Shown piece by piece: positions 1-7,512 of a stretch of DNA of 10,034 nucleotides; position 1 is the first letter of the stretch, and the number at the start of each line of letters is the position of its first letter. Made by a program: the position numbers and the translations under genes. The stretch is taken from the NCBI GenBank assembly GCA_017616955.1, contig JAFZXD010000036.1:1-10034 (forward strand), read 5' to 3'. The DNA comes from Eubacterium sp. (GTDB lineage Bacteria; Bacillota; Clostridia; Lachnospirales; Lachnospiraceae). Under the pieces are notes generated by a model that made no database searches, was not told where the DNA came from, and was given only the letters and a program-made list of their open reading frames with translations.

Positions 1-2268
1 CCAGTTACTGAGATCATCCACGAAGTCCGTAAGCACTGCAGCTGACTCCGGAATCTTGTAAGCGCTCATGTTCTCATCGAACACTTTAACAGCCGTGTTG
101 AGCTTTGACAGTAACCACTTATCCATAACGGAAAGTGAAGCCTTATCAAGTGTATACTGTGTAGGATCAAACTGATCTATCTCTGCATAAAGCGTATAGA
201 ACGCATATGTATTCCAAAGTGTTCCCATGAACTTACGCTGTCCTTCAAGAACTGCATCTCCGTGGAACTTGTTAGGAAGCCATGGCTGTGAGTTGGTATA
301 GAAATACCATCTAATAGCATCAGCTCCGTACTTTCCGAGAGCTTCCATAGGATCAACCGCATTACCCTTGGACTTGGACATCTTATTTCCGTCCTTGTCA
401 AGAACGTGACCGAGAACGATTACATTCTTATAAGGAGCTTTATCAAAGAGGAGTGTTGAGATAGCCATAAGTGAATAGAACCATCCACGTGTCTGGTCAA
501 CAGCTTCCGAGATAAAGTCTGCAGGGAAATGCTCATTAAATACTTCTTCATTTTCAAACGGATAATGCCACTGTGCAAATGGCATCGCACCTGAGTCAAA
601 CCAGCAGTCGATAACTTCCGGTACTCTTCTCATAGGCTTTCCGCAGTCAGGACATGTAAGTACAACACCGTCTACAAATGGTCTGTGAAGTTCGATATCC
701 TCAGGTACCTCACTTCCGTCCTCCATCTTTCCTTTTTCACGGAGCTCCGCGATACTTCCGATAGCATCTCTTTTACCGCAGTCCTCACATTCCCAAACGT
801 TAAGTGGTGTTCCCCAGTAACGGTCACGGCTGAGTCCCCAGTCCTGAACATTCTTGAGCCATTCTCCGAAACGTCCCTTACCGATACCTTCAGGAATCCA
901 GTTTACTGTATTGTTGTTAGCAACCATACGGTCACTTACTTCTGTCATCTTGATGAACCATGACTCTCTTGCATAGTAGATAAGCGGTGTATCACATCTC
1001 CAGCAGAATGGATAATCATGTTCAAACTTAGGTGCTGAGAAAAGAAGCTGTCTTGAATCAAGGTCAACAAGTACCTTTGGATCAGCATCCTTTACAAACA
1101 GTCCTGCAAATGGTGTATCATCTGTCATATTTCCTTCAGCATCTACGAACTGAACGAATGGAAGATCATACTTACGTCCAACACGTCCGTCGTCCTCACC
1201 GAACGCAGGAGCAATATGAACGATACCTGTACCATCTGACATAGTTACATAGTCATCAGCAACTATGAAATGTGCTTTCTTATGCTGCTTTGCAGCACCT
1301 GCTGCAGCTCCCTCATAAAGAGGTTCATATTCTCTTCCTTCAAGATCGATACCCTTATAGCTTTCAAGCTTTACATATGCCTTACCGTCTGTAGCGGCAG
1401 TGTCATACTTAAGTACCATCTCTCCGGCTTCATTCTTAACTTTCTCTTCCTTAAGAGGTCCGAGAACTGTATCAAGAAGTGCATCTGCCATGATATATGT
1501 ATATCCGTCACATGCCTTTACTTTGCTGTAGCTTTCCTCAGGATTAACGCAGAGTGCAAGGTTTGATGGAAGTGTCCATGGAGTAGTTGTCCATGCAAGG
1601 AAGTAATACTGCTCTTCTCCCTCAGCTACTTTAGCCTTGAAACGAACTACTGCAGATCTTTCTTTAACTGCCTTATATCCCTGAGCAACCTCATGAGATG
1701 AAAGAGGTGTTCCGCAACGAGGGCAATAAGGTACTACCTTGAAGCCCTTGTATAGAAGTCCCATATCCCAAATCTTCTTAAGTGCCCACCACTCAGACTC
1801 GATATAGTCATTGTGATATGTAACATATGGGTCATCCATATCAGCCCAGAAACCAACTTTTCCGGAGAACTGCTCCCACATGCCTTTATACTGCCAAACG
1901 GATTCTTTACATTTCCCGATAAATGGTTCGATTCCGTATTCTTCTATCTGTTCTTTTCCATCGATTCCGATCTCTTTTTCCACTTCAAGCTCGACAGGAA
2001 GACCGTGTGTATCCCATCCGGCTTTACGAATGATCTTGTGACCCTTCATAGTCTGATAACGAGGAATCATATCCTTGATTACACGAGTAAGCACGTGTCC
2101 TATATGTGGCTTACCGTTGGCGGTTGGGGGACCGTCATAGAAGGTATATGTTGGAAGATCTTTCTTCTCATCTATACTCTTCTCAAAGATTCCTTCTTCA
2201 TTCCAAAACTTAAGTACCTTTTCTTCATTTTCTACGAAATTCAGCTTTGTGGAAACCTTATCGTACAT
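1..2268 (-). CDS. ileS: Isoleucyl-tRNA synthetase, class 2 (IleRS2-like), 3' part missing at window edge
   Basis: Charges tRNA-Ile with isoleucine in the cytoplasm and clears misactivated valine. The first 756 codons are present and open throughout; the gene leaves the window at residue W756 within an FVDDLSNW stretch, where the anticodon-binding domain begins. Class I signatures are visible: HIGH at residues 55-58 inside GPPTANGKPHIGH, and KMSKS at 629-633. The CP1 editing domain shows TTTPWTLPSN near 227-236 and GTGIVHIAPAFGEDD near 346-360. Probable zinc sites are C182/C185 and C494/C497/C539/C542. The wording around HIGH and the CPRCGTPLSSHEVAQGY segment match the clostridial/eukaryote-like IleRS2 type (about 1,030-1,050 residues in the family) rather than the B. 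subtilis/E. coli type; family knowledge links IleRS2 to reduced mupirocin sensitivity. The ATG start is supported by AAAGGA at 2279-2284, ten bases upstream. It has its own promoter in the gap before it. Confidence 0.97.
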   Translation of the reverse strand, partial: MYDKVSTKLNFVENEEKVLKFWNEEGIFEKSIDEKKDLPTYTFYDGPPTANGKPHIGHVLTRVIKDMIPRYQTMKGHKIIRKAGWDTHGLPVELEVEKEIGIDGKEQIEEYGIEPFIGKCKESVWQYKGMWEQFSGKVGFWADMDDPYVTYHNDYIESEWWALKKIWDMGLLYKGFKVVPYCPRCGTPLSSHEVAQGYKAVKERSAVVRFKAKVAEGEEQYYFLAWTTTPWTLPSNLALCVNPEESYSKVKACDGYTYIMADALLDTVLGPLKEEKVKNEAGEMVLKYDTAATDGKAYVKLESYKGIDLEGREYEPLYEGAAAGAAKQHKKAHFIVADDYVTMSDGTGIVHIAPAFGEDDGRVGRKYDLPFVQFVDAEGNMTDDTPFAGLFVKDADPKVLVDLDSRQLLFSAPKFEHDYPFCWRCDTPLIYYARESWFIKMTEVSDRMVANNNTVNWIPEGIGKGRFGEWLKNVQDWGLSRDRYWGTPLNVWECEDCGKRDAIGSIAELREKGKMEDGSEVPEDIELHRPFVDGVVLTCPDCGKPMRRVPEVIDCWFDSGAMPFAQWHYPFENEEVFNEHFPADFISEAVDQTRGWFYSLMAISTLLFDKAPYKNVIVLGHVLDKDGNKMSKSKGNAVDPMEALGKYGADAIRWYFYTNSQPWLPNKFHGDAVLEGQRKFMGTLWNTYAFYTLYAEIDQFDPTQYTLDKASLSVMDKWLLSKLNTAVKVFDENMSAYKIPESAAVLTDFVDDLSNW

Positions 2269-2324
2269 AATATCATAATCCTTTCCTCAGCGGTCTTCTT
2301 ACCGCCTTTTTCGTGAACAAAATA
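2269..2324 (-). promoter_or_regulatory. ileS 5' leader with a small hairpin next to the ribosome binding site
   Basis: Between the predicted transcription start (about 2324) and the ileS ATG there are only about 56 bases. On the minus strand GCGGT (2305-2301) can pair with ACCGC (2294-2290) around a six-base AAGAAG loop, with a possible extra G-U pair. The hairpin ends a few bases before the AAAGGA ribosome binding site (2284-2279). It could tune translation or protect the 5' end, but a five- or six-pair stem is weak. The leader is too short for a T-box. On the plus strand the same hairpin is followed by TTTTT (2307-2311), but no plus-strand gene needs it. Confidence 0.35.
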
Positions 2325-2330
2325 AGTAAA

Positions 2331-2358
2331 ATTATATCATAACTTATATGGATGTAAA
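2331..2358 (-). promoter_or_regulatory. Sigma-A-type promoter for ileS
   Basis: Read on the minus strand, TTTACA (2358-2353) serves as the -35 box and a perfect TATAAT (2336-2331) as the -10 box, 16 bases apart. TGA directly before TATAAT gives an extended -10 (TGnTATAAT). The predicted start of transcription is about 2324. The -35 box lies a few bases past the stop codon of the upstream DUF1858 gene, so ileS has its own promoter, although read-through from upstream cannot be excluded because I see no terminator between the two genes. Confidence 0.75.
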
Positions 2359-2363
2359 AGCTT

Positions 2364-2825
2364 TTAGTTGTCCTTATTCTCTGCTTCTTTAGCAAGCTGT
2401 TCAGCTTTTCCACCCAGTGTCTGTGTAAGATAATCATTTACAACCTTAGCTACATCATCTGTATAAAGTCCGTGAACGGCACAAGCCTGATCAAGAGTTT
2501 CGAACTGTGAAACTCCACAACTTATACAGTGCATTCCACACTTCATAAGAACAAGTGATGCCTCAGGATACCATGTTATGATATCTCCTATAAGCATGTC
2601 CGGAGTTACATATTCTGTAATACCGTCTTCGTCAACTTTGAGAGACTCTATAGACGGTTTCTCAGGCTTAGCTCCGTATACCTGCTCTGATGAGCCTTCG
2701 GTTGAGAATGTGGAAAATGTTCCATTCAGATTATTCAGGTAATCATTGAGTGATCCCGAATCATTCATCACCTTTGTCTCTATATTATTTACATCTGCAT
2801 TTCCTGCGTTAAACTCCTCTGCCAC
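2364..2825 (-). CDS. DUF1858 domain protein (putative redox-disulfide domain) with long polar N-terminal extension
   Basis: A 153-residue protein of unknown function. Residues about 72-134 look like a DUF1858 domain, the family named for association with hybrid cluster protein and a presumed redox-active disulfide: VTPDMLIGDIITWYPEA, then C100-x-x-C103 in GMHCISCGV, then ETLDQACAVHGL. C96 and C114 are further cysteines. Residues 1-70 are rich in Asn, Ser, Asp and Glu, with no signal peptide or membrane segment, and look disordered; stand-alone family members are usually only about 65-80 residues. The short C-terminal tail is charged. The start is GTG, supported by AAGGA at 2836-2840, ten bases upstream; the next in-frame Met is residue 20, without a comparable site. 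It follows the Ca2+-ATPase gene by 33 bases and probably shares its transcript. The physiological role, and whether the cysteines bind metal or form a disulfide, is unknown. Confidence 0.85.
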   Translation of the reverse strand: MAEEFNAGNADVNNIETKVMNDSGSLNDYLNNLNGTFSTFSTEGSSEQVYGAKPEKPSIESLKVDEDGITEYVTPDMLIGDIITWYPEASLVLMKCGMHCISCGVSQFETLDQACAVHGLYTDDVAKVVNDYLTQTLGGKAEQLAKEAENKDN

Positions 2826-2835
2826 GTTATTCCCG

Positions 2836-2840
2836 TCCTT
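2836..2840 (-). promoter_or_regulatory. Ribosome binding site deciding the GTG start of the DUF1858 gene
   Basis: AAGGA on the minus strand lies ten bases before the GTG at 2825-2823. It is the best Shine-Dalgarno match near the beginning of the frame and is the reason for choosing GTG over the internal ATG at codon 20. Confidence 0.6.
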
Positions 2841-2858
2841 TCTATAAAACTTTTTTAT

Positions 2859-5594
2859 TTATTTTTCTGCATTTCTCTGTATAAGCTTTGCTATCTCAAT
2901 GATAGGGATGATGAGAAATGCGATTCCCACAGCTGTAAGGAATTCTTTTTCATCGATATAGCTGAACGAGAACAGATTTCTGAGCGCCGGCACATAAAGA
3001 ATAACGACTGTAAGTGTAAGCGCCATAACAAGTGTTCCCCAAAGTGTTTTATTCTGCTTTTTAATTCTGAAAAGCGAAGTGCGTCTTGAGCGCATATTGA
3101 AACTATGAAATACTTCCATCAGTGACAGTGTAAGGAATGCCATCGTCATACCATCCGCTGACGTTTCCACAGCCCATGAACCTGTCTCATAATAATGTCC
3201 TACAATGTATGAGATAACTGTCAGTATTGCTATCACAGTTCCCTGAAGTATTACATCGACACCAAGTCCTCCGGAGAATATACCGTCAGTCTTCTTTCTT
3301 GGAGCCTGTGTCATAGTATCAGCTTCAGCTTCTTCCATACCAAGTCCGATAGCCGGGAAACAATCTGTTATAAGATTGATCCACAGCAGATGAGCAGGCT
3401 TAAGTATAGTAAAGTTCATAATAGTTGCAATAAAGATTGCTATAACCTCTGCGAGGTTTGATGACAGAAGGAACTGAATGGCTTTACGAATATTGTCATA
3501 TATTCTTCTACCTTCAGCTACCGCAGCAACTATTGTCGCAAAGTTGTCATCAGTAAGTATCATATCGGCAACATTCTTAGTTACATCGGTTCCGGTTATT
3601 CCCATGCCTACACCGATATCAGCTGACTTAATGGATGGAGCATCATTTACACCATCACCGGTCATGGCTGTAACCTTGCCGCGTTTCTTCCATGCATTTA
3701 CGATTCGAACCTTATGCTCAGGCTGAACCCTGGCATATACGGAATAATCCGAAACGTGTTCCATAAAGTATTCATCGGAAAGCTCTTCAAGTTCGGCTCC
3801 GGTTATCGCTTCATATGTAACCGGATTACCATCTTCGTCCGTTCCTTCAAGAATACCGAGTTCTTTTGCTATCGCAACGGCTGTATCACGATGATCTCCC
3901 GTGATCATGACAGGTCTTATTCCTGCCTTACGACACTCTCCTATAGCAAGCTTGACCTCAGGTCTTATAGGATCGATCATTCCGCATAAACCGATATATA
4001 TCAGTTCTTTCTCGATCTTTTCGGGAGCCAGATCATCAGGAAGTTCTTCATATCTCTTAATTCCAAGAGCAAGAACTCTGAGTGCTCTGTCAGCCATACC
4101 TTTGTTGGCTGTCTTAATCCTGCTCATAAGTTCAGGATTCATCTCATAGACTTTTCCGTCCATGATGTAATGTGTACATTCAGCGAGCACACAATCAGGT
4201 GCACCTTTTGTAAATTGAATATATCCACCTTCAGGGTTCTTGTGAACCGTTGTCATCATCTTTCTGAGAGAATCAAAAGGAGCTTCTCCAACCCTCTCAT
4301 ATTCAGTCTTAAGATCAGACTTAAGCATACCGTTCTTAGCTGCATCCGTTACAAGTGCACACTCGGTAGCTTCTCCAACCGCTTTATCTGTCTCCCACTC
4401 GGCATCCGAGCAGAGAGCCATGCCTCTGATAAGCATTTTTCCGTCGTCTGACAGATCATCATCCGGAAGAAGATTTCCGTCATCATCGTTGTCGACCTCA
4501 ATCTCTCCGTCGGTAATAGTTACATGTTCAACAACTGTCATCTTATTCTGAGTAAGAGTTCCTGTCTTATCGGAACAGATGATCTCAGTACATCCAAGTG
4601 TCTCAACCGCTGTAAGTCTCCTGATGATCGCATGGTTCTTTGACATATGCGTAACACCAATTGACAGCAGAACAGTAACAACTGCGGCAAGTCCTTCGGG
4701 AATAGCCGCAACCGCAAGCGATATAGCGATCATAAATGTATTGATAAAGAAAGGACCATCAAGTCCCTGTCCCGTAATAAGATTCCTTAATATATTAATG
4801 GCAAATATAATCGCACAGATTACAAGTACCATAATAGAAAGAATCTTCGAAAGCTCTGCAAGTCTTATCTGGAGAGGTGTTTCCTCATCAGATGCCTTAG
4901 ATAACTGATCAGCTATCTTGCCCATTTCCGTACCCATTCCGGTATCGGTAACTACAGCCTTGCATCTTCCGTACTGAACGGATGAACCCATATAGATCAT
5001 ATTGGCTCTGTCACCCAGAGGAACATCTGTAGCACCGCCGGTTGACAGTTTATCTGCAGTTTTGTCAGAAGGAACCGATTCTCCCGTAAGGGCAGCCTCT
5101 TCAACCTTGAGCGATGCTGCTTCTATTATTCGTGCATCGGCAGGAACTGCATCTCCGGCTTCCAGAGATATGATATCTCCCGGAACAAGTTCCGAAGAAT
5201 GAACGACCTTTACTGCTCCATCTCTTATTACTTTCGATGTAGCAGCCGCTATCTCCTGAAGAGCAGCGATTGCCGATTCAGCCTTAGATTCCTGGTAAAC
5301 TCCCAGGATTGCATTTACAATAACTACTGTAAGTATAATGAATACATCCGCAAATCCCTCATGTGAGAATATCGCTGTGACAGCAGATATGATAGCAGCT
5401 ATGATAAGAACTATCGTCATCGGCTCACTTATCTCACCAAGAAACTTGTGTAGTAAACTTTCCTTCTCTTTTTCTTCGAGTTTGTTCTGTCCGAATTCTT
5501 CCAGACGTTTTTTTGCTTCTTCCTCTGTGAGTCCTTCTGCGTTTGACCCCTTTTCCTCCAGAACGTCCGTGTATTCTTCGAGGTAATATTTCAT
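2859..5594 (-). CDS. P-type Ca2+-transporting ATPase (P2A/PMCA-SERCA type)
   Basis: A complete 911-residue ion pump, normal length for bacterial PMCA-type calcium ATPases; it should export Ca2+ from the cytoplasm using ATP. In order: N-terminal cation-ATPase segment (1-55), M1-M2 (about 57-100), actuator domain with TGES 170-173, M3-M4 (about 250-312) with PEGL 299-302, phosphorylation site DKTGT at D342, nucleotide domain with KGAP 463-466, hinge TGD 565-567 and TGDGVND 645-651, and M5-M10 to the C-terminus. Counting against SERCA, calcium ligands are E300 (M4), N713 and E716 (M5), N740/T743/D744 (M6) and E827 (M8), so both calcium sites appear present. A very acidic stretch (about 368-385) lies in the nucleotide domain. 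The ATG is preceded by AAGGAG eight bases upstream. Neighbours are the GGDEF gene 61 bases upstream and the DUF1858 gene 33 bases downstream. Calcium is the likely ion; Mn2+ transport by a related pump is a less likely alternative. Confidence 0.95.
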   Translation of the reverse strand: MKYYLEEYTDVLEEKGSNAEGLTEEEAKKRLEEFGQNKLEEKEKESLLHKFLGEISEPMTIVLIIAAIISAVTAIFSHEGFADVFIILTVVIVNAILGVYQESKAESAIAALQEIAAATSKVIRDGAVKVVHSSELVPGDIISLEAGDAVPADARIIEAASLKVEEAALTGESVPSDKTADKLSTGGATDVPLGDRANMIYMGSSVQYGRCKAVVTDTGMGTEMGKIADQLSKASDEETPLQIRLAELSKILSIMVLVICAIIFAINILRNLITGQGLDGPFFINTFMIAISLAVAAIPEGLAAVVTVLLSIGVTHMSKNHAIIRRLTAVETLGCTEIICSDKTGTLTQNKMTVVEHVTITDGEIEVDNDDDGNLLPDDDLSDDGKMLIRGMALCSDAEWETDKAVGEATECALVTDAAKNGMLKSDLKTEYERVGEAPFDSLRKMMTTVHKNPEGGYIQFTKGAPDCVLAECTHYIMDGKVYEMNPELMSRIKTANKGMADRALRVLALGIKRYEELPDDLAPEKIEKELIYIGLCGMIDPIRPEVKLAIGECRKAGIRPVMITGDHRDTAVAIAKELGILEGTDEDGNPVTYEAITGAELEELSDEYFMEHVSDYSVYARVQPEHKVRIVNAWKKRGKVTAMTGDGVNDAPSIKSADIGVGMGITGTDVTKNVADMILTDDNFATIVAAVAEGRRIYDNIRKAIQFLLSSNLAEVIAIFIATIMNFTILKPAHLLWINLITDCFPAIGLGMEEAEADTMTQAPRKKTDGIFSGGLGVDVILQGTVIAILTVISYIVGHYYETGSWAVETSADGMTMAFLTLSLMEVFHSFNMRSRRTSLFRIKKQNKTLWGTLVMALTLTVVILYVPALRNLFSFSYIDEKEFLTAVGIAFLIIPIIEIAKLIQRNAEK

Positions 5595-5655
5595 TTTATA
5601 AACTCCTTAACCATCCAGTTCAACAGTTACTATTTAACCGGACTAACGAAACAGT
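5595..5655 (-). promoter_or_regulatory. 61-base gap before the Ca2+-ATPase gene with ribosome binding site and AACTGTT repeats
   Basis: This is the longest gap in the gatA-to-DUF1858 run. It holds a strong AAGGAG ribosome binding site (5608-5603) and two copies of AACTGTT on the minus strand (5628-5622 and 5656-5650, the second overlapping the GGDEF stop codon) at 28-base spacing, plus a related AACTGG (5620-5615). I see no terminator with a T-tract and no convincing promoter, so it remains open whether the ATPase gene is transcribed from here or from upstream. Confidence 0.4.
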
Positions 5656-6726
5656 TTAGTAAACAACCTGATTTCTTCCATTCTGTTTACCCATATAGAG
5701 CTTCTCATCAGCTTCCTTTATGGCATAACTTTCATCGTCACTAAAACTGTACTCAGTAAGTCCAAATGTCATGGTTATAGAGATTTCCATGTCATTTATT
5801 TTGATTGGGGTATCTTGAATCTTCTTTCTAAGTCTTTCCAATGCTATATATGCATTGTCTCCGTTTGTATTTGGAAATACCAACAGGAATTCTTCGCCTC
5901 CCCATCTTGCAATGATGGAATCATTCCTGCAATTATCTATCATAGTTTTTGCAACAAACTTAAGAACCTCATCACCGACGTCATGTCCATAGGTGTCATT
6001 TACCTTCTTAAAGAAATCAATGTCTCCCATAGCTATGCTCAAAGCCGCAGTTTCTCCGGACTGCTTCATCTCATGAAGCTGTTCCTGTGCTCTTCTTCTG
6101 TTGCTAAGTCCCGTAAGCTGGTCTGTGCCGGCTTCTTGTTTAAGCTTATCATTGTACTGCATAAGCTTATGTTCGGCTTCATTTTCCTTCTGACTGAAAA
6201 CGTAGGAAATAAATATGATTGAAATAAACACGGCTGAGATATTGGTTATCTGAAGATATTTATCACGAATCGCATTGAATTCAAAAAGTGGCTTAATACC
6301 GCCATAAGCCCATATAGTCATGATTCTCATACCAAGTACAAATCCTGCATATAAGAACTTATAACTTGGTTTTCCGTACATTGCAAAAAAGCAGAGCATC
6401 AGAATTATTATAAAATAATTCTGCATTCCTGCACTCCATCCTAAAAACGGAATCATCTGGAGTATCCATATAAACAGAAAAATCATGAAACAGAATAAAG
6501 CGGGTTTCGTTTTCGAATAATAAGTATGAATAAACAATGCTATATTGGCAATGAATAATACCGGAAGCGCATGTGAAAAAGCTTTTATATTTTCTTTTCC
6601 CACCAATAGCAGATCAATCGAAAATGCTATAAACACGATTATATACAGTATTCTAAGTGCAACTATAACCCTCTTTGTTTCATTTTCTGCTTTTACGTCT
6701 TTAGTTATCAGATCATACAATCGCAT
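5656..6726 (-). CDS. Membrane-bound GGDEF diguanylate cyclase
   Basis: A 356-residue protein predicted to make cyclic di-GMP from two GTP. The N-terminal half has about six hydrophobic helices (roughly residues 20-42, 50-68, 75-94, 103-117, 124-141 and 160-178) with only short loops, so the sensor is a membrane domain of unrecognised type. A short charged linker (about 179-199) leads to the GGDEF domain: DQLTGLSNR 202-210, metal-binding MGDIDFFKKVND with D235, and GGEEF 276-280, all consistent with an active enzyme. The inhibitory I-site position, five residues before GGEEF, reads RNDS (267-270) instead of RxxD, so product feedback is probably weakened or lost. There is no EAL, PAS or receiver domain. 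The ATG start has GAGGTG seven bases upstream. It begins 40 bases after the glycosyltransferase, suggesting co-transcription. The signal it senses cannot be inferred. Confidence 0.93.
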   Translation of the reverse strand: MRLYDLITKDVKAENETKRVIVALRILYIIVFIAFSIDLLLVGKENIKAFSHALPVLFIANIALFIHTYYSKTKPALFCFMIFLFIWILQMIPFLGWSAGMQNYFIIILMLCFFAMYGKPSYKFLYAGFVLGMRIMTIWAYGGIKPLFEFNAIRDKYLQITNISAVFISIIFISYVFSQKENEAEHKLMQYNDKLKQEAGTDQLTGLSNRRRAQEQLHEMKQSGETAALSIAMGDIDFFKKVNDTYGHDVGDEVLKFVAKTMIDNCRNDSIIARWGGEEFLLVFPNTNGDNAYIALERLRKKIQDTPIKINDMEISITMTFGLTEYSFSDDESYAIKEADEKLYMGKQNGRNQVVY

Positions 6727-6766
6727 AGTCTTTCACCTCATCTTCACCAGGTGTTAACAGCAACCA

Positions 6767-7504
6767 CTATACCTTTAATTTCGAAACGTACATTTTTATT
6801 CTGAACGAATCACGTACCATCTCATAGATACTTGATAAACTAATCTTAGACTTATTATCCTTGTTTCTGGAAAAATTAACCACAACCGGCATTTCCTTGA
6901 TCCTAAGTCCCATCTTTGATGCTATAGCCAGCATTTCTATATCAAACGAGAATCTTCCGGTTCTCATAAGTTTAAGAACCGGCTGAATTGACTCCGTTCT
7001 AAATAACTTTATACCTGTCTGTGTATCTTTAAGCTTCAGTCCAAAAAGGATTTTCAAAAACCAATAATATCCCAGACTCATTATTTTTCTAAGCACAGGA
7101 TACTCTACCTGAGATTCCGGATGCATCTTGGAACCTATTACAATATCGTATCCCTTTGTTTTTTTATCACCCTCAGCCGTCTTAAGATAATCTTCGAGAA
7201 GATGAGGCGGAAGTTCAAGGTCTGCGTCAAGAAACGCAACATACTCAGATTTAGCAGCAAGCATACCTCTTCTTACCGCAAAACCCTTACCCTTGTTAGG
7301 AATATAAGTTATACGGCCGACTCTGCTGTCCTGCTGCATCGCTCTCATTATCTCCTGATCACTCTCATCACTGCTGCCATCATTTACAACAATGATCCTA
7401 AATGATTTGCAGAACTTCTCCACCTGAGTTATGGTCTCCATTATATTTCTGTATATTCTCTCGCCTTCATTATAACACGGCATTACTATAGTGAGCTTCG
7501 TCAC
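6767..7504 (-). CDS. Family 2 glycosyltransferase, dolichyl-phosphate mannose synthase-like
   Basis: A 245-residue GT-A fold enzyme that should transfer a sugar from a nucleotide donor, in this subfamily usually to a polyprenyl phosphate. It begins with TIVMPCYNEGERI (5-17), followed by IVVNDGSSD (38-46), the basic NKGKGFAVRRG segment (70-80), the metal-binding D93-A-D95 in FLDADLELP, and DTQTGIKLFR (160-169), the acceptor-side signature typical of DPM/ArnC-type enzymes. No transmembrane helices follow the catalytic domain, so it is probably cytosolic or peripherally membrane-bound, like the short DPM1 class. The GTG start is supported by AGGAG eight bases upstream; the next Met (residue 8) lies inside the conserved first strand. 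It sits 23 bases after gatB and 40 bases before the GGDEF gene. Sugar and acceptor cannot be told from sequence; undecaprenyl phosphate is a plausible acceptor. Confidence 0.92.
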   Translation of the reverse strand: MTKLTIVMPCYNEGERIYRNIMETITQVEKFCKSFRIIVVNDGSSDESDQEIMRAMQQDSRVGRITYIPNKGKGFAVRRGMLAAKSEYVAFLDADLELPPHLLEDYLKTAEGDKKTKGYDIVIGSKMHPESQVEYPVLRKIMSLGYYWFLKILFGLKLKDTQTGIKLFRTESIQPVLKLMRTGRFSFDIEMLAIASKMGLRIKEMPVVVNFSRNKDNKSKISLSSIYEMVRDSFRIKMYVSKLKV

Positions 7505-7512
7505 TTTCCCTT

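Noticed and set aside
2290..2311. Rho-independent terminator on the plus strand
   Set aside because: The stem is only five pairs, the T-tract only five bases, and no plus-strand gene precedes it.
1813..2316. Plus-strand open frame of 167 codons with hydrophobic stretches
   Set aside because: It runs antisense to the conserved N-terminal domain of IleRS, has no family resemblance, and owes its openness to codon use on the opposite strand.
2269..2363. T-box riboswitch before ileS
   Set aside because: The ACCGC in the leader recalls the T-box antiterminator, but the full TGGNACCGCG sequence, specifier stem and terminator are absent and the leader is far too short.
2356..2365. Ten-base palindrome AAAAGCTTTT at the DUF1858 stop codon
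   Set aside because: It overlaps the stop codon and the -35 box of ileS, has no loop suitable for an RNA hairpin, and is easily expected by chance in AT-rich sequence.
3478..5586. Several plus-strand open frames opposite the Ca2+-ATPase
   Set aside because: They lie in frames antisense to a gene with intact family motifs from end to end, and have no ribosome binding sites or recognisable domains.
5595..5623. TTGAAC-17-TATAAA on the minus strand, a promoter-like match just before the ATPase ATG
   Set aside because: The -10 box touches the ATG, so transcription would start inside the coding region and exclude the strong AAGGAG ribosome binding site. Most likely a chance match in AT-rich sequence.
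5609..5649. Possible hairpin GTCCGGTT / AACTGGAT between the cyclase and ATPase genes as a terminator
   Set aside because: The stem depends on two G-U pairs, the loop is about 15 bases, and no T-tract follows on the minus strand.
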